Assembly (NCBI RefSeq): GCF_905475465.1
Contig: NC_062254.1
Span: 1,632,001-1,696,000 of the forward strand
Direction: 5' to 3'
DNA: 64,000 nt
Source: Pieris napi
Taxonomy: Eukaryota > Arthropoda > Insecta > Lepidoptera > Pieridae
Part shown: in pieces, positions 23,091 to 33,609 of the stretch
Position numbering within the stretch: the stretch's first letter is position 1
How the letters are laid out: the number at the start of each line of letters is the position of its first letter
Translations under genes and position numbers: made by a program
The notes under the pieces: generated by a model
What the model was told of the DNA's origin: nothing
Database searches by the model: none
Seen by the model: only the letters and a program-made list of their open reading frames with translations

Positions 23091-23094
23091 AATT

Positions 23095-23530
23095 TTGAAG
23101 TGAAACTTCTTTAGGCGCATTAGCGTCACGAAGATGTGCAGCGTTTTAGCGAAGAAAAGGGAGAGAGCGATTAAGACCTATTGAGAGAGAGTGTAAAGGG
23201 CGAAATACCTTATAGAAATTCTAATTTTAAAATTAGAATTTCATTAAGAGAATGTATGAAATATTAGTATTTTATATTTTATGCAAAATAATTTATTGAA
23301 ATCTCAAATGACGAATTGTTACGTACGTTTTGTTGTTTACGTGTATACGTTTTGTTGTTTTTATTATCGAAAAAATAGAAATAGATAAAATTAAAATTAA
23401 AAAAAAAATATAATTTGTATCAGTTTTCGACACTTTTGATATTTTAATGACAATTCAATTCATTAAATTCCTAACATTTCTTCCTTTTTCCCTTCTTCTT
23501 AGTCTCGGAAATCTAAAATTTAAGATTTGC
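23095..23530 (+). repeat. Dispersed repeat D, copy 1
   Basis: The GAAGTGAAACTTCTTT ... TCACGAAGATGTGCAGCG ... GGGAGAGAGCGATTAAGACC stretch, and the downstream CACTTTTGATATTTTAATGAC ... TTCCTAACAT stretch, both recur in reverse complement at 35430-35710. Between them this copy has a perfect 28-bp palindrome (23215-23242, GAAATTCTAATTTT and its complement). Class unknown, probably a non-autonomous DNA transposon. Confidence 0.65.
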
Positions 23531-23539
23531 ATAAATATG

Positions 23540-24255
23540 AGGCAATTTTAAAATTTAAAATGTGTAAATAAGAAACTATTTTAATTTCAAAAGATTTACC
23601 AAGTCTATTATTTAATGTAACGGTTAATTTACATATTAAAAAAATTCAAATATATTTAGGAAAAATGATGCATCCACACATTTGTCATTTGTTATTATTA
23701 TTTAGGGCCGCCTGTGATTGTCAATATGTTAACAATTAACGTTTGTTAATAGCGTTTCAAATAATAATTTTAGCCAAATATAGTATTTATTATATAAGGT
23801 AAAAATAATGTAAAGAAATTAAATCATTATAAACTGTCGAAGTATAAATAAACATTGCATTATAAATACTAAAATTATAACCGTGTAGCAAAAATAAAAA
23901 AAAACAATACGTCGCTTCATTTATTTTCATTCCATTACATTTTCGATAACAAACTGCAAGCGTAATGTGTATTCAAGCGATAACACGTCTCGTAATTGTT
24001 CTTTATCTCTCTGATATGATGTCACCTCACGCAACCTAAATATAGAAAACTTAGGGTTAGCCGGCATAACCTCCAAAATATACAAAAAATGCATGGCGCA
24101 AGTTGAAATGCCGTTCGACCGGCTGCCGCTCAGCCAGTCATTCCTCAACCGTGCGTTGGTACTCTCGTCTAACCGGTCACCTCGCGACACGATAACTTAT
24201 CAATTGCATGAAGTCATCGATTAAATTGTATTCGATTGTGTACAAAGTTTGCCCA
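23540..24255. other. Non-coding DNA, GC rising towards 24.1 kb
   Basis: AT-rich to about 23,930, then noticeably GC-richer. An 87-codon minus-strand ORF (23927-24190) lies here. After its stop comes AAAATAAATG, and a polypyrimidine-TTTAG acceptor-like sequence lies inside it, but I recognise no domain and do not call a gene. Confidence 0.35.
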
Positions 24256-24261
24256 TGTGTT

Positions 24262-24382
24262 TGACAGTGAACTCAACAAGTGTCCGTGAAAAGTTTGGTG
24301 CGTTCTCATTGGTTGTTTTTTTCTCGTATCAAGGATGAATGGGACCCCAGCTAGACGGCCGAAGAGCGCCTTTTCTGAAGCG
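24262..24382 (+). CDS. Candidate first coding exon of an unidentified gene
   Basis: Possible transcript start at GACAGTGAAC (arthropod initiator-like CAGT, about 24265), then GTGTCCGTGAAAAG, then an ATG at 24335 in good context (A at -3). The frame reads MNGTPARRPKSAFSEA and is followed directly by CGGTATGTTA, a plausible splice donor, giving an exon end at 24382 in phase 0. The exon sits in a GC-richer patch of an AT-rich region. I recognise no protein family. No TATA box, and no second exon was found downstream, though lepidopteran introns are often many kilobases. It could be a chance ORF. Confidence 0.25.
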
Positions 24383-24501
24383 GTATGTTAAACTATACAT
24401 AATACAGCTAGCAATAAACAAGTAACAAGCAACAAAACTTTCCTAAGTTACAGAAGTTTGAATGCCACTGATTTAAAAGACGAGTGTGAAAAGGACAAAA
24501 A

Positions 24502-24597
24502 ATGGTGACCGCGTCCGTGCGAGTTCTATCGGTGACTGGAGAGCAAATATTTTACTTTATATTAGCTATAACAATCGTTTTGCACGTGTCTATATGA
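24502..24597 (+). CDS. Candidate micro-ORF, hydrophobic
   Basis: A 31-codon ORF with a strong initiation context (ACAAAAAATGG) begins GC-rich (MVTASVRVLSV) and ends in a hydrophobic stretch (FYFILAITIVLHVSI). It lies 120 bp past the candidate first exon, so it would be intronic in that model or an alternative upstream ORF. No family recognised, and chance is the leading explanation. Confidence 0.12.
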   Translation: MVTASVRVLSVTGEQIFYFILAITIVLHVSI

Positions 24598-24599
24598 AT

Positions 24600-25810
24600 A
24601 GCAGTGCATAGTGTTATTATGAACTTGACATCACTTTAGTGAAATAATTTCTTTGTATTATCTGCAAACAGTCTAACATTGTTAGAGAAGAATTATTAAT
24701 GAAAATTATTTAATATTTTGCTATTCATTTCCGTAACGAGTTTTTTGTAGGCACCACAGCGGGCTATATCGCGGAATTTTCACTTGTATCACATAATATC
24801 CTATTCATGTTTATGTATGACTCTACCAATACTGGCTATACTTTGCAAGTCTTCTTTAAATCTAGTTTGTATAACATTGAATGTAATCGTATTATTAATA
24901 ACGTAGTTTTGAATATAGAAACTATAAACAAATAATAATTCAGGATTTTAATTTGCGGTATATTTGGTGATTATATTTGGTGATCTGTTGAAAACTATAA
25001 TGTTTATTCCATCATAGTTACAATATGATTATTTCCTTGACTAATAAGAAAATATTATAATATTAATTGTAGAATTTACTAATACTTGATATATCTGATA
25101 TCATTTCCGTTGTTTTTGCGTAAGTATAATTATTATCAAAATTAATATTTTTTTATTTAAACCTAATAAATGATGATAACTTATGACTTATCTTGTAGTG
25201 GGATTAGCATCTTTTCTATTAAGTGTATACGATTTTAATGACAGTAAATAATTTTATATTAAATTAAACTCTATATAATAAGTACTTGCGTAGGATGATA
25301 CCACTGTTTATAAACATTACAATGCCAGAAGGAAACAACAATATAAAACTATTCATATGTGTTGTGATTGCATATTTGCATTCAATATCTCGTTATTTGT
25401 TCAATAGATGAAATCACAATGTTAATAATCGTTGGTTGGATTGGGAAAACAGTTTGTTTAATCGAATAAAGAAAACAATAGATTATTACAATTTATATGT
25501 ACATTCAAATTCGAATAGTTATCAGATTCTATTTTTAAAATTAGTTTATATTTTTTTTAATATGATCAAGGTCTGTAATTTCCATTACCCGCAAGATATC
25601 GGTCTCAATAATGAGTGTTTATTCCACGATTCCAAGGTTACGGATGTTGAGAACTACAACGTAGGTACACCAACTACGGGGTTAGTATCGCTTTTGGAAG
25701 AAGTACGGACACAGTTCACAGTCCAATATTTATAATGCAATGCATTTGAGGATATGCAGTCTTTGACTTTAAGCTCAGGTAAACGCATTGAATATGCAAC
25801 AAATTAAAAA
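24600..25810. other. AT-rich non-coding DNA
   Basis: Nothing recognised. The 99-codon ORF at 25436-25735 is asparagine/tyrosine/isoleucine-rich from AT-rich sequence and has no motif. It begins at a TTG codon. Confidence 0.4.
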
Positions 25811-25815
25811 ACAAA

Positions 25816-26080
25816 CAGTGGCGCTACAACCTATATAGGTCTGGGCCTCATATTTCTGTATCTGTTTCATGATCATCTAATAGGCAAGTAGGGGATCAGC
25901 CTTCTGTGCCTGACACACGCCATCGTCTTTTTGGGTCTAAGGCAAGCCGGTTTCCTCACGATGTTTTGCTTCACCGTTCGAATGCGCACATAGAAAGAAA
26001 GTCCATTGGTGAACAGCCGGGGATCGAATCTACGACCTTAGGAGAGTCGCACGCGGAAGCCACTAGGCTTACATTCTGCT
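25816..26080 (-). mobile_element. SINE-1 copy, full length
   Basis: From CAGTGGCGCTACAACC to the head near AGCCACTAGGCTTACATTCTGC. B-box-like region (complement GGATCGAATC) near 26020. The plus ORF 25906-26109 is this SINE being translated. Confidence 0.87.
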
Positions 26081-26567
26081 CAACAATTTTTTTACTAATT
26101 AAAAATTAGACTATATCAGTTCTAAAGAAATAAGAGAACTTATTTGATATAAATTTTCTCCTTGCATGCCAATCCAAATCTAATTATTCTTGCAAGCTCG
26201 ATAGCTGAGATTAATTGCTTAATCGTTAACTTTGCAACCAATTCACTGGAGCTGCACTTGGATAATTAAGAAGTTCATTTGAGAAATGTATAATGGCAGT
26301 TTTGTTAATTAAATTCCCTATTGTATAATAATTGACGTTGATTGAAGTACGATAACTTTATTTACCACGCTATTATTCTAGACAATCAATTCGTTTTTAA
26401 AATGTATTTCTTAAAATAAATCTAATGATTCAGTGTCAAGACTTGGTGCGAACTATGACCCTTATTTGTCAAAATTCATTTCGTTTTGACATGCAGTATG
26501 TCAAACCTTCTTTTCAACAGTTTCGACTCTAGGTTTAAAGAAGTTAATTCTCATTACTAATATAAAT

Positions 26568-26985
26568 GTCACTTACATGACACAAAAAGTAAAATATATC
26601 ACGCTGCGATCATAAGCTATTACTGCATCAAAGTTCATCTCCCAAAAACCTTCGCAGGCATATTCGGAACGGGTCCATAGCTACTATTTTCCATATTGTT
26701 TTTAATATTTTTTCTATTCAATTTAATTTAAATTTAATATGTAAATTACTTATAACTCTTAAGTCTGTGAGCCGTGAGTGCTAGAATATCATCAACTCAG
26801 CCAGGAAATAAGATGACATACAATAAAATATGTTTATTATGGAATATAAGATATCACTTATTCCACGTCATTAAATTTGAATCGGTAGACATCGCTACTC
26901 ATCGGCAAAGAGGGTGTAGGCCAAGAGAAAATGCCGGCGAAAAATCTCTCGGTACTCTTTTAAAATATAATATAAGGTTGATCCT
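26568..26985 (-). mobile_element. Composite repeat C, copy 1
   Basis: ATGTCACTTACATGACACAA, CTGCGATCATAAGCTATTAC, CCAAAAACCTTCGCAGGCAT and TTCGGAACGGGTCCA, then ACTCTTAAGTCTGTGAGCCG, then the family C tail (ATGTTTATTATGGAA ... CGGTACTCTTTTAAAAT). The same order recurs at 29246-29735. Two parts are joined the same way in both copies, so the composite itself was mobilised or duplicated. Confidence 0.7.
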
Positions 26986-26989
26986 TTTG

Positions 26990-27470
26990 TTTTATTTATA
27001 ATACTGACTTGCGCCATGACCGCTATTCCCTCATATTCACCTCCTTCAATTTATTATTATGGATAAACTTCAGTGTAAACGGTAGAAGAAAAAATCATAG
27101 CATCACAACGTTAGGGAGTGGACGGGTACTGCGAGACACTACACGACTGAAGGCCACCTACAGTAATGGAGAGGCACCAAAAGAAGATTTGTGATAAGAG
27201 GAAAAAACTCAATAAGTTATATGATTACAAAGTCAACGAGCATCGCTAAAAAGGGGTCACTTTCACCTCAAACCTAATAAAGAATAAAATATTTTAGTAA
27301 GTAATAGAAATAAAATTTCGAATAACAATGTGGAATTGTACAATTAGTAAACAAAAATAAGGTTATCTAAAGGTGCACATAATGGGATGTGTCATTTAAG
27401 GTGCAGAAGTGATAGGGTCAAAATTTAATACCAACTAAATGCGTTGGGTCTGCATCGAGAGACAAGAACA
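26990..27470. other. Non-coding DNA
   Basis: Nothing recognised. The 61-codon ORF 27009-27194 has no motif. Confidence 0.35.
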
Positions 27471-27477
27471 CTTCTTC

Positions 27478-27718
27478 TTTTTTTATGTAATAGGAGGCAA
27501 ACGGGCAAGAGGTTCGCTTTATGTTAAGTGATACCGCCGCCCATGGACATTCACATTACCAGAAGGCTCGCAAGTGCGTTGCCGGCCTTTTTTGAATTGG
27601 TACGCTCTTTTCTTGAAAGACCCTAAGTCGAATTGGTTCGGAAATACTTCAGTGGGTAGCTGGTTCCGCATAGAGGTGGTGCGCGGCAAAAACTGCCTCA
27701 AGAAACGGTCTGTTGTTG
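27478..27718 (-). mobile_element. LINE-A 3' fragment, left half of back-to-back pair
   Basis: Minus-strand frame encodes RQFLPRTTSMRNQLPTEVFP, then NQFDLGSFKKRAYQF and GRQRTCEPSG, ending HGRRYHLT. This is one of the clearest copies of the LINE-A reverse transcriptase C-terminus. A cross-strand reading of the same DNA (27574-27777) is an artefact. Confidence 0.85.
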
Positions 27719-27737
27719 TTCTATTTTACGCTTCTAT

Positions 27738-27814
27738 AGGCAATGTGAGTGTCTATGAGAGTATTAACATCAAGTGAGCCTCCTGCCCGTTTGCCCCTTG
27801 TTGAATTTAAAAAA
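27738..27814 (+). mobile_element. LINE-A 3' tail, right half of back-to-back pair
   Basis: GCAATGTGAGTGTCTATGAG, AACATCAAGTGAGCCTCCTG and CCCGTTTGCCCC, followed by an A run. It runs in the opposite direction to its neighbour, so both outer edges are LINE-A 3' ends. Confidence 0.75.
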
Positions 27815-27819
27815 AAACT

Positions 27820-28915
27820 GCTGTTTTTCCATCTGCTAGCGCCTAAATGCAAAGCTAGTCGCGACCGAAATAAAAATAATATACTTCGATAAAGTTATCT
27901 AAAATAGTAATTAATGAATATACAAAAATGTCTTTGACAAGCGATTACAGCCACAATTCTTCTTTTCATCTTCTACTGTTGTCATTAATATTTAATTAAT
28001 TTTCGTATCTTTCAAGACAATTATTGTAGGTCCGTTCTATCAGTTTTGTCTATATATTATACTATTGTATATATGGCCTGGTCTGCTCCATAAAAAACAA
28101 TCTAAAAGATATAAAATTCGCTAGGGCAGGTTTCTTTTCGCTTATTAAGTAGTTAAGTGGGCAATCAAGGCTGTGGCGGGATCAACCTGTCAGTTAATAC
28201 AGCCTTCGTTACTTTCTTGTATCGAGAAATATAGTGAAATAAAGAATAGAAAATACCTACTTCTGCTACAAAAGGAAAGTGAGGACTAATATAATCTAAT
28301 TAAAGGTTATAAATGATTTTTCAACAGTAAATCTTTTAACACGACATGGGATTCTTAAGTACTAGTTCTCAAAACTGCATTATATGTCAAATTATATACA
28401 TGGGAAATAAATTTTTTTTTGCCATTAAGTTGTGGAATACGCACCCCGACGCCATACAATTGGCTACCCTAAGCTGCCCTTGTTCCTTTTGCCTTTTGGA
28501 CCAGTCCATTCAGTTACTGTTTTCTACTTTCCTTTCCCATTGTGGTTCATTCATAATATTTTGAAGGACGGCTATAAATTTTGGGTCATAGGGGATCTCT
28601 TTGTTTTACTCCTCTTCTAATACATCATTTTGGTCAACGTCTGTCTAGTTTTGCTTTACTGGTACTCTTCTTGTAGACGTATACTTATCTATCTATTCAC
28701 TTACTTTATGAATTTTGTCTCTGACAACCATAAATTAAATGACGTCGAGTTCACAATCAACTAGCAACAGTGGAGTCAGCAAAAATATTTGTATCGCAAA
28801 CAAATTGATACTGTCTAAACAATGATAGGCCTTTGTTTGCCCATCAAGAGTATGTACTATGACGCTGTGATGCTATATATATAATGAATTTATTCACTGC
28901 ATAATAATATAAAAT
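27820..28915. other. AT-rich non-coding DNA
   Basis: Nothing recognised. Two overlapping plus ORFs near 28346-28620 have no motif or signal. Confidence 0.4.
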
Positions 28916-28918
28916 AAT

Positions 28919-29142
28919 TCAGTGATGCTACAACCCTATTGCCTCAAATTTTTGATGATTTTTTCTTTTATAGACCAGTTGGTGGTCACCCTTATTATGA
29001 GATTTTTTTTAGGTTTGGGACATACAAATTTTCTTACGAAGTTTTCAATGTAGAAGCAATATATAATTGCGCGTATATAATAATAAAATGTCTACTGTTA
29101 CACTGCTGTAATTCGAACGCACGACCTCGGACTAGGAACACT
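28919..29142 (-). mobile_element. Decayed SINE-1 trace
   Basis: Begins CAGTGATGCTACAACCCTAT and ends near TCGAACGCACGACCTCGG followed by GGAACACTAGC, which match the two ends of a reverse-oriented SINE-1. The middle is unrecognisable. Confidence 0.4.
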
Positions 29143-29228
29143 AGCTTAAAAAAAATATGTATCTTATGGAACATAAGATACATGTATCACTTATTCCACG
29201 ACATTAAATTTGAATTTGTAGTTTATTC
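29143..29228 (-). mobile_element. Retroposon tail family C, short copy
   Basis: ATGTATCTTATGGAACATAAG and ATCACTTATTCCACGACATT followed by AAATTTGAATTTGTAG. It adjoins the longer composite copy that starts 20 bp later. Confidence 0.6.
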
Positions 29229-29245
29229 TAATTAATAACATACAT

Positions 29246-29735
29246 GTCACTTACATGACACAAAAAGTAAAATGATATATATTATTATTTACGCTGCGAT
29301 CATACGCTATTACTGCATCAAAGGTCATCTCCCAAAAACCTTCGCAGGCATATTCGGAACGGGTCCACAGCTACTATTCCCCATATCTTCGGAGGCTTTT
29401 CTAAAGACTCTGAAATAAGTTATATTTTTGTGACCATATTCGGTTCTGATTTTAGGTAGATGTTTGTGATTGGATTGAATCCTAAAACTGAATAAATTAC
29501 TTATAACTCTTAAGTCTGTGAGCCGTGAGTGTTAAATATCATCAACCATGACTCAGCCAGGAAATTAGATGATATAAAATAAAATATGTTTATTATGGAA
29601 CATAAGATACAGGTATGACTTATTCCACGTCATTAAATTATTAATCCCAACTCATCGGCAAAGAATACAGAGGGTGTAGGGCGAGAGAAAAAGACGGCGT
29701 AAAAAACTCTCGGTACTCTTTTAAAATAGCAAATC
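29246..29735 (-). mobile_element. Composite repeat C, copy 2
   Basis: Same two-part order as 26568-26985. An additional segment of about 100 bp (CTTCGGAGGCTTTTCTAAAG to GAATCCTAAAACTGAA) sits between the parts. It ends with GTACTCTTTTAAAATAGCAAAT. Confidence 0.7.
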
Positions 29736-29824
29736 AACTTAAGCCACTAAACCAACACTGCTCGCATTATAATAAACAATATTAGAAACTTCTGACAGAA
29801 TATCTTTACCAGCCAGTTTATGAT

Positions 29825-30258
29825 TCGCCTACCGCTACCCAGTTATTCTCCTTCCGTATGACCGTATCCAACTAAGAGCGGTTCATACCCTTGACGACCA
29901 ATCCCTTTCCGAGCTGCTTCATCCCGGCGTGGTATCTCTGCATCTTCTACAGCATTTACCATGGAGAGTATTGAGAGGAGTTGTTCGGAATTATATCTCC
30001 AGCTGAGCTTCATCGGACGTCGGGGTAAAATACGAAATTCCACCCGTATCACCTCGACGTCCGTCTTTCCAGAACTGAGCGTCTTAAAGGTAGTTTTTGT
30101 CGCCACCACCACTATGTGGAACCAGCTTCCCACTGAAGTATTTCCGAACCAATTCTTTTACTTAAAAAGCCGGCAATGCACTGGCACTCTGGCATTGAGA
30201 GTGTCCATGGGCTACCACTTAATTTCAGTAGCCTCCTGCCCGTTTCTAAAAAAAAAAA
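29825..30258 (+). mobile_element. LINE-A fragment, longer copy
   Basis: Extends further 5' than other LINE-A copies. It has a CTACAGCATTTACCATGGAG segment followed by MESIERSCSE in frame. It continues through TCACCTCGACGTCCGTC, CACCACTATGTGGAACCAGC, FPNQF and TGAGAGTGTCCATGGGC to CCTCCTGCCCGTTTC and an A11 run. Frames are broken by small indels. Short ORFs on both strands here (29843-30133, 29961-30368) are readings of this relic. Confidence 0.8.
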
Positions 30259-30264
30259 GATTGA

Positions 30265-30735
30265 CAGTTTACGCCATAATGGATCAAACATTTTCTACGC
30301 CCGCCGATGCCTTGAGGAAAAGCTTATTAAGCGTTAAAAAAAATTTAAACATACGTACAATTCTTTAAAATATAATATTCTATTAAACATTTAGACCTAA
30401 ACTTAGGGGGGCATTAAATGTCGCATCGTAATTCAAATATATAATAGATTTAGAGGTATCAAAAAACACAAATTTCTCTTACCTAACAATATGCTACAAG
30501 TTAACAGATAAACTTCAAAACTATATTACTTTAGCCAAACCGCATTGCTAACTAAGATGCCAAAACCGGACTGCAGATGCACAGAAATACCGATTTTCCA
30601 AGCGGAAATTGGTAGTATTAAAATAAATACTTTAGCAATATTTTAAGAATGTGCCGGTTTCGTTGTAGATTTGTTTTGAATGGCTAGTGCTTAGTGGTGT
30701 ATTGTACTCTTCACGTAATCAGCCTAATAGCCAGA
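30265..30735. other. AT-rich non-coding DNA
   Basis: Nothing recognised. Confidence 0.4.
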
Positions 30736-30742
30736 CATATAA

Positions 30743-30950
30743 TCTATATATATATGTATATAAAAATGAATCTTTATATATATAAAAATGAATTGCTGTT
30801 CGTTAGTCTCGCTAAAACTCGAAAACGGCTGGACCGATTTGGCTAATTTTGGTCTTGAATTATTTGTGGGAGTCCAAAGAAGGTTTAAACAGTGGAAAAC
30901 ATAAATAATAAGTATAGAAAAATACTAAATATGACAATTAAATTTTCCAA
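30743..30950 (+). mobile_element. Helitron-like 5' portion
   Basis: Begins A then TCTATATATATATG, with the TATATAAAAATGAAT start repeated once more 30 bp on. It continues TAGTCTCGCTAAAACTCGAA, ACGGCTGGACCGATTTGGC and GGTCTTGAATTATTTGTGG. No CTAG end with a hairpin was located, so the right boundary is a guess. Confidence 0.55.
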
Positions 30951-30954
30951 TAAA

Positions 30955-32060
30955 ACCTGTCATATATAGATGGCTTCAAATATGTATGTTTCATAGTTGT
31001 AGGTTGAGGCTGTCTTGGTCTGTTTTAAAAATGTTGTATTACGTTTAGACACTAATATATGTAGGTGATACGAAGTTCACGAGTTTTAGTATGTAATAAA
31101 AACATACTTAAAAATATGTAAACCAAAGACAATCCAAAATTAGCTTTAAACTAAGCACTTGACCGTTAAGACGCAAGTCAGTACAGTTATTAATTAACGG
31201 TACATAACACAAATTAAATTAATCATAAGCTGATATTGTAACGTTTCATGTTTTGTGTATGGAATATTTGTATGTATGATAATTGAATTTTTCTGATTAA
31301 TTTGCTATTTATGGTGTTCGGTCTACCATCGGTGGACCAATGACCTTGAGGGTTGTGGTTTCTTGGAGCCTGGACAGCGTTTAGTTGTATTATAAATTTT
31401 AATCGATATTATAACAAAATTATTTTAATACTGGATAATAACAGATTAAGAATAAAATTATAATTGGCTAGGAAGCAATTCCACAAATTATTATTAGTTT
31501 CAAAGAATAAAAAAATTATTTTCTACTAAAAGTTTCTAATTTCTATAATCATATGTATGATAAATGTATATTGAATAAGTAAGGGATAAATAAGCGGATG
31601 GCATTTGACATTTAACAACTATTAAACTAGTTTTAATGCGTCATTGGGTCTTCTCGCGGATAGCATAACTTATTTCTTTTTGTTTGAGTAACTTTTTTTA
31701 CCTACAATTGATATTAACTAATATATGTTACCTATAGATTGTAAGTAATTTATTTTATCAAATAAATTAATTGATTCTTGCGAAATAAGTGGTTTCATTC
31801 AATTCTTGGTCTCTTTTCATGACAGCGCAAAAACAATTTGACAGAAAGAGACATAAGTATTACAGATAATTTTAATTATATATTTTGTATGAGCAGTGTG
31901 GAATAAAAGAAGACGTAGTAACACGTAGGATGGATATGCCATGTATATCAGCGGATATAAATGGCCACCGTGGATGGAAGAGATAAATCGAAGAGAGAAG
32001 ATAGAAATCCAGGTACTGGAGAAGGGACAAGTTAAAAGTACCATCAACCAACGAGTAAAG
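30955..32060. other. AT-rich non-coding DNA
   Basis: Nothing recognised. Two overlapping ORFs around 31817-32177 lack motifs, and the second runs into a family B repeat. Confidence 0.4.
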
Positions 32061-32065
32061 AATAA

Positions 32066-32240
32066 AAAGAAGAGTGGCGGAGAGTTTATTTCCAGTTATT
32101 CTCTTCCGTTCTACGCCCTTGATTTGAGAACTGGCAGTGAATGTAAAATTAGAAGGATTTCATATTTTATTTTTTGACGTTCATACATTTTGTTACCTAT
32201 ATATATGAATAAATGATTTTTGAATTTAAATTTGAGTATG
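32066..32240 (+). mobile_element. Retroposon tail family B
   Basis: AGAGTGGCGGAGAGTTTATT, CTCTTCCGTTCTACGCCC, GAACTGGCAGTGAATGT and GAATAAATGATTTTTGAATT. Confidence 0.75.
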
Positions 32241-32244
32241 CATG

Positions 32245-33365
32245 GTGAATGTCAAGAAAGTAGATAAAGCGAGAGAGGTGTGGGACAGTAGCAAGTGGAG
32301 ATAATTTTTTTTTATGAATAGAGGTCTTTATGTTCAGGCGAAATCATATTTTATTAACACACTCAAAAACGTCAAATCGAAGTATTAATATAGATTAATT
32401 ACGTTCCATTACCGGCCAAATCTGTTCAGTGGTAAATGAATTATAGAGTTCACGGGCAGCGTTTAAAATTATTTTAATTACACTGTTATTTTATTAACGC
32501 CTCGTTAAACGCAGTTTTTTTAGTCGTTTGGAATTTTAAACGCGATATTGACGATTTGTGCTTTGTTCAAATAGTTGGTTTAAAAAATACCGGCATTTTT
32601 TTCACTACCATTATTTTCTTTTTTTACAAGTTTTTTAAAGTATTCGTAACAATAATAGAAAAAAGGGTTATCGTGAACTTGATGATCTTAGGTTATCAAG
32701 TACGTAGTAGTTTTATATTTGTGTGATTATCAACAAATTTATCGGAAATTAAATCATTATTATCCCTTTTCGATTTACAAAACAAGTATGTATATGCTAA
32801 CTGAGGGTTCAAGCCTCATCTAATCGTGTCAGTTATTTGAGAGGTTTCTGGACCTTAATAACTGTTTCTTAAAAACTTAATTAAAAATACTAAACAAAGC
32901 AACACAGTTTAAAACTGTAGTTAGTTTAAAAATTAAAAATTGATTTCACAGTTAGAAATTGTTACAACTACGAACTTTGTGATAAAAAGAGAAATATAAC
33001 AATTCTATCAGCTATCTATTTTCAATCTTTATCAGGTATTAAAACTCTCAAAGACATTAAAAAGTCAAAATACTTTTAAACTTCAAAAATATTTAAACTA
33101 CTCTGAATTGGAAATAAATCCGCCAGTTCACTATTTGATGGCGTAGAACGGACGAGAAGAATTGATAAGAAGACGCTCTGTAACTCTTTTTAATCGACAT
33201 CGATTTTCTTTAAGAAGCTGAATTCACATGAAAATTATAAATAATATTAGTACATGTAGAATTGATTACCCCTCCTTCAGTTCTTATTAAGTCTATTTAA
33301 AAAAAGGTTTAGTCTCTATTAAAATACGTTCCATACGTTCTTCATATATTTTGTGTCTAAACTAC
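32245..33365. other. AT-rich non-coding DNA
   Basis: Mostly nothing recognised. At 33115-33205 a decayed minus-strand family B remnant is possible (GGCGTAGAACGGACGAGAAG). Confidence 0.4.
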
Positions 33366-33369
33366 TAGG

Positions 33370-33600
33370 GTAGCAGATGAGGAAATGGGCACAAGGTAAG
33401 AGGAACAGAAAAGTGGTGAAACAAAGAATTAAACTGGTGTCCAATGTACATTAAACGAGGAAGACAACATAGAAGGTTTTAGTAGGTGGATAGACCAGAT
33501 TAAGGAAACAAAAGGTACATGGCAAAGAGTGGCAGAATTCAGACAGATATCGAGGGATTTGCAGGCGGCCTTTGCCAAAAAAGGGCACGCTGATACCTAG
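33370..33600 (+). pseudogene. RTE-like RT C-terminal fragment, broken
   Basis: Read with frame shifts it gives RKWAQGKR, then RFSRWIDQIKETKGTWQRVA and DLQAAFAKKGHADT ending in a stop. This is the layout (RW.D.I...G.W...A.....W..L..AF) seen intact at 11.9-12.1 kb. A LINE 3' end, 5'-truncated and decayed. Confidence 0.65.
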
Positions 33601-33609
33601 AAATGAATG

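Noticed and set aside
29961..30368. 135-codon ORF as a novel gene
   Set aside because: It contains the LINE-A C-terminal blocks with frame shifts and ends in the LINE-A tail.
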